Assembly (NCBI GenBank): GCA_002345425.1
Contig: DDWA01000014.1
Coordinates: forward strand, 1-34,289
Origin: Caryophanales bacterium UBA2298
GTDB taxonomy: Bacteria > Bacillota_I > Bacilli_A > Izemoplasmatales > Hujiaoplasmataceae
DNA: 34,289 bases
Direction of reading: 5' to 3'
Shown: piece by piece, positions 1 through 8,130 of the stretch
Position numbering within the stretch: the first letter of the stretch is position 1
How the letters are laid out: each line of letters opens with the position of its first letter
Notes under the pieces: generated by a model
The model's input: the letters and a program-made list of their open reading frames with translations, nothing else
Database searches by the model: none
Told to the model about the DNA's origin: nothing
Made by a program: the position numbers and the translations under genes

Positions 1-1331
1 GCTGTGGTAACTAATGGATGTAAACGAATCGCTTTGCCTTCAACTAAGATTGGTTCAAAAGCTTGAATTCCTAGTCTATGAAGAGTTGGGGCACGGTTTA
101 ATAAAACTGGATGTTCTCTAATTACATCTTCAAGTACAGCCCAGACTCTCTTGTCTAATCTTTCAATTAAAGTTTTGGCATTTTTTAAGTTAGAACTGAT
201 TCCTCTTTCAATCATTTCTTTAATAACAAATGGTTTGAATAAAGTAACAGCCATTTCTTTTGGTAGACCACATTGATACATTTCTAAGTCAGGACCAACT
301 ACGATAACTGAACGACCACTATAGTCAACACGTTTACCTAGCAAGTTTTGACGGAAACGACCTTGTTTACCTCTTAACATATCAGATAATGATTTTAAAG
401 CCCTGTTGCGCTCAACCACCATTTTTCTGCCACGTTTTGAGTTGTCAATTAATGCATCAACCGCTTCTTGTAACATTCTTTTTTCATTTTTAGTAATCAA
501 GTGTGGAGCGTTTTGTTGATATTGACGCTCTAAACGCTTATTACGGTTTAAAATTCTTCTGTAGAGATCGTTAAGATCGGTTGTCGCGAAACGACCACCG
601 TCTAATTGAACCATCGGTCTTAAATCTGGCGGAATAACTGGTAATACATCTAAAACCATCCATTCCGGTTTGTTATCAGATTGAGCGAATGCTTCAACAA
701 CATTTAATCTTTTTACAATCTTTTCTCTTCTTTGTTTTGAAGCAGTTTTTAGTTCAACTCTTAATCGTAAAGTTTCTTCAGTTAAGTCGATTCTTTGCAA
801 TAAATATTTGATTGCTTCTGCTCCGGTTAAAGCTTTGAAACGAGAACCAAATTCAAAGTATTTATCTGTATATTCTCTTTCAGATAAAATTTGTTTAAAT
901 TCTAAATCAGTGTCACCTGCTTCAACAACAATGTATGAAGCTAAGTAAACAACTTCTTCTAAGTCTCTTGCTTTTATATCTAGTAATATAGCTAATCTTG
1001 AAGGCGAATTTCTTAAATACCAAGCGTGAACAACTGGTGCTTTCAACTCGATATGGCCCATTCTTTCTCTTCTAACTTTAGCTTCAGTAATTTCAACACC
1101 ACAGTTTGGACAAATCTTACCTGGATGTGAACTTTTCTTTGATTTGTTGGAACAAGCACATTGATAATCCTTAGTTGGACCAAAGATTCTTTCACAGAAT
1201 AATCCATCTTTTTCTGGTTTCAATGTACGGTAGTTGATTGTTTCATGTTTCGTAACTTCTCCGAAAGACCAACCTCTGATTTCTTCAGGGGAAGCTAATC
1301 TAATCTTCAAATGTGAAAATTTTTGACTCAT
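1..1331 (-). CDS. rpoC: RNA polymerase subunit beta' (5' part; gene runs off the left edge)
   Basis: This is the N-terminal 443 residues of the beta' subunit, which forms the zipper, lid, rudder and part of the active-site cleft of RNA polymerase. The start is ATG at 1331, and its Shine-Dalgarno sequence (AAGGAGG) overlaps the rpoB stop, so the two are translationally close. Visible landmarks are the N-terminal zinc site (Cys58, Cys60, Cys74, Cys77), the motif GKRVDYSGRSVVVGPDL and the stretch LNRAPTLHRLGIQAFEP. The fragment stops at HPLVTTA, just before the catalytic NADFDGD motif expected next. The family normally has about 1200 residues, so roughly two thirds lies outside. Nothing looks damaged. 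Confidence 0.98.
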   Translation of the reverse strand, partial: MSQKFSHLKIRLASPEEIRGWSFGEVTKHETINYRTLKPEKDGLFCERIFGPTKDYQCACSNKSKKSSHPGKICPNCGVEITEAKVRRERMGHIELKAPVVHAWYLRNSPSRLAILLDIKARDLEEVVYLASYIVVEAGDTDLEFKQILSEREYTDKYFEFGSRFKALTGAEAIKYLLQRIDLTEETLRLRVELKTASKQRREKIVKRLNVVEAFAQSDNKPEWMVLDVLPVIPPDLRPMVQLDGGRFATTDLNDLYRRILNRNKRLERQYQQNAPHLITKNEKRMLQEAVDALIDNSKRGRKMVVERNRALKSLSDMLRGKQGRFRQNLLGKRVDYSGRSVIVVGPDLEMYQCGLPKEMAVTLFKPFVIKEMIERGISSNLKNAKTLIERLDKRVWAVLEDVIREHPVLLNRAPTLHRLGIQAFEPILVEGKAIRLHPLVTT

Positions 1332-1343
1332 TCTCTTTCCTCC

Positions 1344-4300
1344 TTACGATTGAAAACCAAATTTATTGATATAATCGTCTTTGTCATTATCGACTAAGCT
1401 CTTATCAACTTCATTAGCACCTGTATCCTTATTAATAAGTTCTACATAGATTCCTAATGATCTTAATTCTCTTGTTAAAACTCTAAACGATTCAGGTAGT
1501 GATGGTGCTGGAATTGGTTTGCCATCAGTGATTGCTTTAAAGACTTTGTTACGTCCGATAATATCGTCTGACTTAACTGTAAGCATTTCTTGTAGTGTAT
1601 AAGCAGCACCGTAAGCTTCCAATGCCCAAACTTCCATTTCTCCGAATCTTTGCCCACCGTTTTGCGCTTTACCACCCATTGGTTGTTGAGTGACAAGCGT
1701 GTATGGACCAACGCTTCTTGCATGTAATTTATCGTCAACCATATGGTCAAGTTTAATCATGTACATTACGCCAACGCTGACTTTATTGTCAAACTTACGT
1801 CCAGTACGGCCGTCATAAAGCACATATTTTCCATCAGGTGACATACCTGCCTCAGCCATGATTGCATCTAAATCCTCTTGTTCGACACCATCAAAAACTG
1901 GTGTTGCGATATGAACTCCTAAATGTTTAGCTGCCATTCCTAAATGGATTTCTAGGACCTGACCAATATTCATACGAGAAGGAACCCCAAGTGGATTTAA
2001 CATAATATCGATTGGCGTACCATCTTCTAAATAAGGCATATCTTCTTGTGGCAATATCTTAGAAATAACCCCTTTATTTCCATGACGTCCAGCCATTTTA
2101 TCACCTTCAGAAATTTTACGTTTCTGAACGATATAGACTCTAACTGACATGTTAACTCCTGGGTTTAATTCATCTTTACCTCTTGTGAAAACTTGAACAG
2201 AACGAACGATTCCGCCTCCGCCATGAGGAACTCTTAAGGATGAATCTCTAACTTCTCTTGATTTTTCACCAAAAATTGCTAGTAATAATTTTTCTTCAGG
2301 AGATGGATCTGTTTGGCCTTTAGGTGTAACTTTACCAACTAAGATATCCCCTTCTTTTACTTCTGTACCAGGTATAATAATTCCGTCAGCGTCTAAATAG
2401 CGTCTGCCATCTTCACCAACATTTGGAATTTCACGGGTAATTTCTTCTTTGCCTAATTTTGTATCACGAGCTTCAATTTCATATTTTTCGATATGAATTG
2501 AAGTATAAACATCATCTTGAACTAATCTTTCATTCATAATAACGGCATCTTCATAGTTATAACCATTCCATGTCATGAAAGCGACTACAACATTTCTACC
2601 AATCGCCAATTCACCTTGGTCCATTGACGGTCCGTCAGCAATAATGTCACCTGCTTTAATCGGCTCTCCAACCATAACAATTGGAGTTTGATTAATACAA
2701 GTTCCTTGGTTAGATCTTAAGAATTTTAATAATTCATAACGTTCTAATTCGCCTTTATTAGTTCTAATTTTAATTTCTTTACCGTCAACAAATTCCACTA
2801 CTCCATCACTTTTAGCGATAACGCTGGTACCAGAGTCATGAGCTACCTTATATTCAATACCAGTTCCAACGAATGGTGCTTCTGGTTTTAATAAAGGAAT
2901 CGCTTGACGTTGCATGTTCGCACCCATAAGAGCACGGTTGGCGTCATCATGTTCTAAGAACGGGATTGAAGCAGTTGAAACAGAAACAATTTGTTTTGGT
3001 GAAACGTCCATGAAATCACATTTTCGTCTATCAAAAATCTTTGTTTCTCCATTTTGTCTAGCTACTACACGATCTTCTCTAATTGTCATATCATCGTTTA
3101 ATTTAACGTTTGCTTGGGCGATGATGTGATCGCGTTCTTGATCAGCTGACAAATAATGAAGTTCATCTGTTACTCGAGATGTTTCTTTTTCTATTCTTAA
3201 ATATGGAGTTTCAATAAATCCATATTTGTTAACTTTTACATAACAAGCTAATGAGTTAATCAAACCAATGTTTTGACCTTCAGGTGTTTCAATCGGACAA
3301 ATTCTACCATAGTGACTTTGATGAACGTCACGAACTTCGAATCCAGCTCTATCTCTGGTTAAACCACCAGGTCCTAGAGCGGAAATTCTTCTTTTATGAG
3401 TTAATTCATCTAAGGGATTAGTTTGTTGCATGAACTGAGACAACTGCGAACTACCAAAGAATTCTTTGATAGATGAAGTCAATGGTCTAATGTTAATAAG
3501 ATTTTGTGGTGTGATAGTTCTTGGATCTTTTGTCGACATTCTGTCCTTAACATTCTTTTCCATTTTTGCTAAACCAATACGGAATTGATTTTTCAAAAGT
3601 TCGCCAATTAATCTTAATCTTCTGTTACCTAAATGGTCGATATCATCTAAATTACCAACTCTATTAAATAGTTGCAAGTAATAAGAAATACTAGCTAAAA
3701 TATCAGAAGTAGTGATGTGTAAAGCAACTTCAGCGGAATTATTACCAATAAGACGAAGTCTTTGAGTTTCGCCTGAATCATCTTTTACATCAATATTTAA
3801 TACTTCTATATATACGTTTCTAACTACGTTTTGCACGAAAGCTTCATCTTCGTTGTCAGGAGCGATTTCATTACGATTTTCACGATCGATAATTTGTTTA
3901 AGTTCTTTTTCTAGTTCTTTATCAAATACTACTTTTTGAATTAAAGCCGAACGATTTTGAGCTATAAGCGGTAGGCTATCATAATCAATTTTCGCTGATT
4001 TGCTAATGATAACTTCACCAGTTTCTGGGTTCACTAAATCCTTGCTTAATTTGACTATTACGTCTTTGTCAAGCAGCGATTTTATGCGATTTGCCACATC
4101 TAGCTTTTGATTAACTTTGAAACGACCAACATCAGCTAAATCATATCGTTTTTCATCAAATAATCTTGAAACGAAGAACTCTCTAGCTCCTTCGATAGTA
4201 GCAGTTTCGCCTTGTCTTATTTTTGCATAAACTTCCTTCATTGCTTCTTCAGAAGTTTGAGTTAAATCTTTTTCAAAAGTGTTTTCTAATAATTCATGTT

Positions 4301-4973
4301 CGCCAAAAATGTCAACAACTTGCTTCTTGGTTGAGAAACCTAAAGCTTTAATCATCGTTGACAATAAGATCTTTTTAGATCTGTCTATTTTTGCATATAA
4401 AATATCTTTTGAACCCATTTCGAATTCTAACCAAGCGCCTCTAGTTGGAATAACTTGACCGAGATATTTTCTGTGTAAAGTTTTTTTATCGACTTCTTCA
4501 GAAAAGAAAACTCCAGCAGAACGGACGATTTGAGAAACGATAACTCTCTCAGAACCGTTAATTACAAAAGTTCCGACACTTGTCATCATCGGAATGTCGC
4601 CCATGAAGATTTTATTTTCAACAATATTATCTTCTAAGCTAAGATCTCCAGATTTACCATCTAAGATATTCTTATTTTTTAAACGAACGCTAACTTTTAA
4701 AGGTCTTGAATAAGTCAGATCTTTTTCTTTGCATTCATTAACGCTATATTTCGCAGGTTCAAATTCAAAATCGCCAAAATATAATTCGACATTACCATTA
4801 AAGTTGGTAATCGGGGAAATGTCCTTGAAGAGTTCCTTTAAACCTGTTTCCATAAACCATTCAAAAGATTCTGTTTGGACTTCAATTAAATTTGGTAATT
4901 CAACGTTGGATTTGACTCGGGAATAATTTCTTCTTTCTCTTGTCTTACCGTATTTGACGGATTTGTAATTCAC
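1344..4973 (-). CDS. rpoB: RNA polymerase subunit beta
   Basis: Full-length beta subunit (1209 residues, normal for low-GC Gram-positives), which forms the other half of the catalytic cleft. The start is GTG at 4973, preceded by GAGGTG. An upstream reading is closed by an in-frame stop. The rifampicin-pocket region (FFGSSQLSQFM, then LTHKRRISALGPGG), the GRICPIETPEGQNIGL block and the C-terminal KMAGRHGNKGVISKI and GGQRFGEMEVWALEAYGAAY motifs are all present. The residue matching E. coli Asp516 is Gln here (codon at 3426-3428), which is unusual in a rifampicin contact site. The residue matching E. coli His526 is retained. It has its own promoter inside the gap after the methyltransferase gene and is followed 12 bases later by rpoC. 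Confidence 0.99.
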   Translation of the reverse strand: MNYKSVKYGKTRERRNYSRVKSNVELPNLIEVQTESFEWFMETGLKELFKDISPITNFNGNVELYFGDFEFEPAKYSVNECKEKDLTYSRPLKVSVRLKNKNILDGKSGDLSLEDNIVENKIFMGDIPMMTSVGTFVINGSERVIVSQIVRSAGVFFSEEVDKKTLHRKYLGQVIPTRGAWLEFEMGSKDILYAKIDRSKKILLSTMIKALGFSTKKQVVDIFGEHELLENTFEKDLTQTSEEAMKEVYAKIRQGETATIEGAREFFVSRLFDEKRYDLADVGRFKVNQKLDVANRIKSLLDKDVIVKLSKDLVNPETGEVIISKSAKIDYDSLPLIAQNRSALIQKVVFDKELEKELKQIIDRENRNEIAPDNEDEAFVQNVVRNVYIEVLNIDVKDDSGETQRLRLIGNNSAEVALHITTSDILASISYYLQLFNRVGNLDDIDHLGNRRLRLIGELLKNQFRIGLAKMEKNVKDRMSTKDPRTITPQNLINIRPLTSSIKEFFGSSQLSQFMQQTNPLDELTHKRRISALGPGGLTRDRAGFEVRDVHQSHYGRICPIETPEGQNIGLINSLACYVKVNKYGFIETPYLRIEKETSRVTDELHYLSADQERDHIIAQANVKLNDDMTIREDRVVARQNGETKIFDRRKCDFMDVSPKQIVSVSTASIPFLEHDDANRALMGANMQRQAIPLLKPEAPFVGTGIEYKVAHDSGTSVIAKSDGVVEFVDGKEIKIRTNKGELERYELLKFLRSNQGTCINQTPIVMVGEPIKAGDIIADGPSMDQGELAIGRNVVVAFMTWNGYNYEDAVIMNERLVQDDVYTSIHIEKYEIEARDTKLGKEEITREIPNVGEDGRRYLDADGIIIPGTEVKEGDILVGKVTPKGQTDPSPEEKLLLAIFGEKSREVRDSSLRVPHGGGGIVRSVQVFTRGKDELNPGVNMSVRVYIVQKRKISEGDKMAGRHGNKGVISKILPQEDMPYLEDGTPIDIMLNPLGVPSRMNIGQVLEIHLGMAAKHLGVHIATPVFDGVEQEDLDAIMAEAGMSPDGKYVLYDGRTGRKFDNKVSVGVMYMIKLDHMVDDKLHARSVGPYTLVTQQPMGGKAQNGGQRFGEMEVWALEAYGAAYTLQEMLTVKSDDIIGRNKVFKAITDGKPIPAPSLPESFRVLTRELRSLGIYVELINKDTGANEVDKSLVDNDKDDYINKFGFQS

Positions 4974-5060
4974 ACAATCACCTCATAAACTAGATTTTGG
5001 ATATGTTTTTTTCAAAAACCACTATTAAATGCAAAAATGCGCATTCTATCGCATTTTAAT

Positions 5061-5089
5061 ATTTTATCACAATTGGGCAAGGCAGTCAA
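5061..5089 (-). promoter_or_regulatory. rpoB promoter
   Basis: On the minus strand, TTGACT (5084-5089) and TAAAAT (5061-5066) are separated by exactly 17 bases. The -35 box overlaps the stop codon of the methyltransferase gene. This gives rpoBC a housekeeping-type promoter with a leader of about 80 bases, separate from the rplK promoter. Confidence 0.75.
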
Positions 5090-5680
5090 TTATTTAATGC
5101 ATTTAATTATATAATAGCCACTTTTCTTATTAATGACCTTAACTTTGCCATAAATTGATTCGCATTTTTTGATTGCTGATGGAGCGCCTTGCTTTTGATT
5201 AATCACAAAAATAAAATGACCGCTATCAGTTAAATAATCTTTGGCATCAGTAAAAATCTGATAAATAACTCTTTTACCAGCACGTATCGGCGGATTAGTG
5301 AATATTAAGTCGAACTTATCTTCAATATCGCTAAAACCATCACTAAAAAAAGCGACAACTTCTACTTTGTTTTTTTTGGCATTTTTTTGGGTCAATTTAA
5401 TTGCTCGATCATTAACATCAGTTAAAGTAACATTTGATTTTGGGTTAAAAGCTTTATAAATAATTCCTAATGGGCCATAACCTGAACCAATATCTAATAC
5501 TGATTGAAATCTTTCATCAAGAATTGTTTCGATTAAAAGTCTTGATCCGAAATCTAAACCAGCCTTAGAAAAAACTCCATGATCTGTAACAAATTCAAAG
5601 TTTTTTTCTCTTATTTTCACAAGAATCGTTTTTTCATTTGATTTCAGATTATCATTTTCACGCGAATAATAATGCGGCAT
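5090..5680 (-). CDS. ybxB: RsmC-like class I SAM-dependent methyltransferase
   Basis: A 196-residue methyltransferase of the family to which 16S rRNA guanine-N2 methyltransferases belong. The SAM-binding loop reads DIGSGYGPLGI (about residue 61) and the catalytic loop LIFTNPPIRAGK, with NPP as the amino-methyltransferase signature. The start is ATG at 5680 behind GAAGGAG. Its place between rplL and rpoB is exactly that of B. subtilis ybxB, which supports orthology. The rRNA target is inferred from the family and not shown by the sequence. A terminator-like hairpin separates it from rplL, so it is probably expressed at a lower level than the ribosomal proteins. Confidence 0.88.
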   Translation of the reverse strand: MPHYYSRENDNLKSNEKTILVKIREKNFEFVTDHGVFSKAGLDFGSRLLIETILDERFQSVLDIGSGYGPLGIIYKAFNPKSNVTLTDVNDRAIKLTQKNAKKNKVEVVAFFSDGFSDIEDKFDLIFTNPPIRAGKRVIYQIFTDAKDYLTDSGHFIFVINQKQGAPSAIKKCESIYGKVKVINKKSGYYIIKCIK

Positions 5681-5706
5681 TTTATTTACTCCTTCAAAAA
5701 GACTAA

Positions 5707-5729
5707 AAACCTGAGATGTTCTCAGGTTT
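5707..5729 (-). terminator. terminator or attenuator after rplL
   Basis: A perfect 10-bp stem (AAACCTGAGA / TCTCAGGTTT, 3-base loop) is followed on the minus strand by TTTTTAG. It sits directly after rplL and before the methyltransferase gene. A partial terminator here would lower transcription from the abundant L7/L12 message into ybxB and rpoBC. Confidence 0.75.
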
Positions 5730-5751
5730 ATATGTCTTTACAAACAAATAA

Positions 5752-6129
5752 CTACTTTAATTCTACCTTAGCTCCAGCTCCAATTAACTTGTCAGCGATT
5801 TCTTTAGCTTCAGTTTCTTTAACTTTTTCTTTGATAGCTACTGGTGCAGAGTCTACTAATTTCTTAGCTTCGATTAAGCCAAGACCAGTTAATTCTCTAA
5901 TAACTTTAATAACTTTAACTTTAGATTCGCCAGCGTCTGTTAACATAACATTAACTTCTTTTGGACCTTCATCAACTGCTTCTTCAGCTACTGCAACAGC
6001 TGGGCCAGCTGCTACTGCAGTTGGATCGATACCGAATTCTTCTTTCATTGCATCGATAAGAGCCTTAATTTCTAAAATATTCATTTCTTTTAATGATTCA
6101 ATAAAATCTTTAGCGTTTAATTTTGCCAT
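5752..6129 (-). CDS. rplL: ribosomal protein bL12 (L7/L12)
   Basis: Stalk protein of the 50S subunit, 125 residues, present in several copies bound to L10 and recruiting translational GTPases. The N-terminal dimerisation helices (ILEIKALIDAMKEEFG), an Ala/Glu-rich flexible hinge (about residues 39-53) and the C-terminal factor-binding domain (KVKVIKVIRELTGLGLIEAK) are all present. The start is ATG at 6129 behind AGGAGG, which lies in the short gap after rplJ. It is co-transcribed with rplJ and both fall under the L10 leader. Confidence 0.98.
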   Translation of the reverse strand: MAKLNAKDFIESLKEMNILEIKALIDAMKEEFGIDPTAVAAGPAVAVAEEAVDEGPKEVNVMLTDAGESKVKVIKVIRELTGLGLIEAKKLVDSAPVAIKEKVKETEAKEIADKLIGAGAKVELK

Positions 6130-6141
6130 TGTACTTTCCTC

Positions 6142-6651
6142 CTAATTACTTTCTACAGTTTCTTCTTTTTTTGTTAGCATATCTAAGCCAACTGATAATT
6201 CTCTAAGTGGTGATAATAATTGTGTAGCCAACATTGCAAGCAATGTTTCTTTTGGTGGTAATTGTGAAATTTCTTTAATTTGATCTTGATTGTAATAGTC
6301 GCCATCAACAACACCTGACTTGATAACGATTTTCTTGTTTTTCTTTGCAAAAGTATATAATACCTTTGCTGCTGCGATTGAGTCTTCATACGCAAATACA
6401 ACTCCGTTTGGACCGTTTAATGATTGAGTTAAGTCGCTGTATCCTACTTCTTCAGCTGCTCTGCGGGAAATATTGTTTTTGATAACAATAATTTCACAGC
6501 CAGCATTACGTAGTAAACCACGTAATTCCTCTGTTTTTTCTACAGTTAAGCCTTGGTATTCTGCAACAACTATTGATTTGGCATTAGACATTTTCTCAGC
6601 GATCTTTTTAACTTCTTCTTGTTTTAAGTTAATAATGTTCTGATTAGACAT
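6142..6651 (-). CDS. rplJ: ribosomal protein uL10
   Basis: A 169-residue stalk-base protein that anchors L7/L12 dimers to 23S rRNA. It has the usual N-terminal stretch with MSNAKSIVVAEYQGLTVE, the central NISRRAAEE and NGPNGVVFA segments, and a C-terminal helix for L12 binding. The start is ATG at 6651 behind AAGGAGG. The upstream leader contains an L10-binding fold and a terminator, so the protein most likely represses its own operon when free of rRNA, as known for other Firmicutes. Confidence 0.97.
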   Translation of the reverse strand: MSNQNIINLKQEEVKKIAEKMSNAKSIVVAEYQGLTVEKTEELRGLLRNAGCEIIVIKNNISRRAAEEVGYSDLTQSLNGPNGVVFAYEDSIAAAKVLYTFAKKNKKIVIKSGVVDGDYYNQDQIKEISQLPPKETLLAMLATQLLSPLRELSVGLDMLTKKEETVESN

Positions 6652-6659
6652 TTTAGACC

Positions 6660-6797
6660 TCCTTATGTCCTTTTTTAATAGAAAACCTCTTTTTCTTTAG
6701 AACGAGAAAAAGAGGAATAAATAGTTTTTATATTTATTATGTCTTTGTCTCGGTAGGTTATTAAGCTATTCATATGCTCCTACTGTCTTCGATAAAG
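6660..6797 (-). promoter_or_regulatory. L10 leader (rplJL autoregulatory RNA)
   Basis: The minus-strand RNA carries GAAGACAGTAGGAGC and, about 20 bases on, AACCTACCGAGAC (within 6752-6790). These pair through GTAGG/CCTAC with flanking purines, the known architecture of the Firmicutes L10 leader. A strong terminator hairpin follows at 6686-6715, before the rplJ ribosome-binding site. Excess L10 (with L12) would stabilise the terminated form. Assignment rests on motif recognition, with no covariance search run. Confidence 0.85.
6686..6715 (-). terminator. attenuator hairpin of the L10 leader
   Basis: An 11-bp perfect stem (CCTCTTTTTCT / AGAAAAAGAGG, 8-base loop) with TTTTCT following on the minus strand, 35 bases before the rplJ start. 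It lies inside the L10 leader and is the probable termination element controlled by that RNA. Confidence 0.85.
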
Positions 6798-7490
6798 TTA
6801 TTTATTTTTTACTACTTCAACTTTAACCCCAGGTCCCATTGTTGATGAAACACTGACGTTTTTCATGTAAATACCCTTAACAGTTGATGGCCTAGCTTTT
6901 CTGATAGTTTCTAAAATTGTATTATAGTTATCTACAAGTTTAGGTGTATCAAAAGAAACTTTACCGAAAACCACTAAAATATTTCCGAATTTGTCTACAC
7001 GATAAGTAATCTTACCGCCTTTTGAATCTTCTACGGTTTTAGCAATATCCATCGTAACTGTGCCAGTCTTAGGGTTAGGCATTAACCCTTTAGGTCCTAG
7101 TAAACGACCAATCTTACCTAATGTAGCCATCATATCTGGTGTAGCGATAACTACATCAAATTCAAACCAGCCTTCTTTGATTTTTTCGATTAAATCATCT
7201 TCGCCAACATAATCTGCACCTGCATCTTTAGCTTCTTGAGCTTTTTCTCCTCTAGCGAAAACTAGAACTCTTTTTGTTTTACCAGTTCCATGAGGTAGCA
7301 CAAGTGCTCCTCTTAAGTTTTGTTCTGCTTTACGAGGGTTTAAGTTTAAGTTGAAAGCTAATTCCATTGATGCATCGAATTTTTCAAAGGAAATTGATTT
7401 AACTAATTCAACAGCTTCTTCGATTGTGTACTTTTTAGTACGATCAACTTTTGCCAGAGCCTCAGAATATTTTTTTCCTTTTTTAGCCAT
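6798..7490 (-). CDS. rplA: ribosomal protein uL1
   Basis: A 230-residue two-domain protein of the L1 stalk, which moves deacylated tRNA out of the E site and also binds its own mRNA. The motifs NLNLNPRKAEQNLRGAL, LGPKGLMPNPKTGTV and the closing SVSSTMGPGVKVEV are typical. The start is ATG at 7490 behind AGGAGG. It follows rplK by 77 bases, and that gap holds an L1-site-like RNA fold, so translation of this gene is probably self-repressed. Confidence 0.98.
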   Translation of the reverse strand: MAKKGKKYSEALAKVDRTKKYTIEEAVELVKSISFEKFDASMELAFNLNLNPRKAEQNLRGALVLPHGTGKTKRVLVFARGEKAQEAKDAGADYVGEDDLIEKIKEGWFEFDVVIATPDMMATLGKIGRLLGPKGLMPNPKTGTVTMDIAKTVEDSKGGKITYRVDKFGNILVVFGKVSFDTPKLVDNYNTILETIRKARPSTVKGIYMKNVSVSSTMGPGVKVEVVKNK

Positions 7491-7507
7491 GTTCTTTCCT
7501 CCTATAT

Positions 7508-7533
7508 TTGGTTTTAGCGGATTGTCCTCCCAA
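7508..7533 (-). promoter_or_regulatory. probable L1-binding site between rplK and rplA
   Basis: The minus-strand RNA folds as TTGG-GA-GGA-CAA-TCC-GCTAAAA-CCAA: two short stems joined by an asymmetric internal loop (GA opposite GCTAAAA). The fold ends 6 bases before the rplA Shine-Dalgarno. The same layout appears in the rplK leader. This matches the known form of L1 sites in rRNA and L11-operon leaders. Confidence 0.6.
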
Positions 7534-7567
7534 TTATATAGTTGTATATATCAAACAACTAATAAAC

Positions 7568-7993
7568 TTAGTCTTTAACGACAATTCCCATGTTTCTTGC
7601 CGTACCTTCGATAATCTTAGCTGCTGCTTCGATATCGTTTGCGTTAAGATCTGGCATTTTGATTGTCGCGATTTCTCTTAATTGAGCCCAAGTTATGGTT
7701 GCGACAGTATCAGTTTTTGAATTTCCTGCTCCTTTTTGAATCTTACATGCTTTTTTTAACAAATCACTTGCAGGTGGTGTTTTTGTTATAAATGAGAATG
7801 AACGGTCATCATAGACAGTAAGCACTACCGGAATAACGCTTCCTACTTGATCTTTTGTTCGATCATTGAATTGCACGCAAAATTGTTGAATGTTAACTCC
7901 TGCTTGTCCCAAAATCGGTCCAATTGGTGGTGCAGGTGTTGCTTTTCCACCAGGAACTTGCAGTTTAACAACGTTCTTTATTTCTTTAGCCAC
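7568..7993 (-). CDS. rplK: ribosomal protein uL11
   Basis: A 141-residue protein of the GTPase-associated centre, binding the L11 region of 23S rRNA. The N-terminal PGGKATPAPPIGPILGQAGVNI and the RNA-binding domain (TPPASDLLKKA) are intact. I chose the GTG at 7993 because AAGGAGGT lies 7 bases upstream and the protein then starts with the usual (V/M)AKEIKNV. The in-frame GTG at 8002 overlaps that Shine-Dalgarno and is unlikely to be used. It is first gene of the rplKA-rplJL block, with its own strong promoter. Confidence 0.97.
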   Translation of the reverse strand: MAKEIKNVVKLQVPGGKATPAPPIGPILGQAGVNIQQFCVQFNDRTKDQVGSVIPVVLTVYDDRSFSFITKTPPASDLLKKACKIQKGAGNSKTDTVATITWAQLREIATIKMPDLNANDIEAAAKIIEGTARNMGIVVKD

Positions 7994-8017
7994 GAAAGAC
8001 ACCTCCTTATTTTCGTG

Positions 8018-8050
8018 ATGTGGTTATAGGAATTTTCTTCCTCCCACACA
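8018..8050 (-). promoter_or_regulatory. rplK leader hairpin, probable L1-binding site
   Basis: The minus-strand leader can fold as TGTGG-GA-GGAA-loop-TTCC-TATAA-CCACA. The outer stem, GA bulge, inner stem and A-rich opposite strand match the arrangement found again before rplA. L11-operon leaders in other Firmicutes have this form, so feedback repression by L1 is the likely role. Confidence 0.6.
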
Positions 8051-8073
8051 TAATCCTTTTGACACGCTGAATT

Positions 8074-8102
8074 ATTATACAATAAAACATATATTTAGTC
8101 AA
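8074..8102 (-). promoter_or_regulatory. rplK operon promoter
   Basis: On the minus strand, TTGACT (8097-8102) and TATAAT (8074-8079) are separated by 17 bases, close to the sigma-A consensus. The leader to rplK is about 75 bases. No clear terminator stands between the exporter gene ending at 8131 and this promoter, so some read-through from the exporters is possible. Confidence 0.85.
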
Positions 8103-8130
8103 GAATTTTTTCTCCTAAAAAATCATGAGT

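Noticed and set aside
1475..8029. Short reading frames overlapping rpoB and the ribosomal protein genes in other frames
   Set aside because: They are shadows of conserved genes with no start signal or recognisable product.
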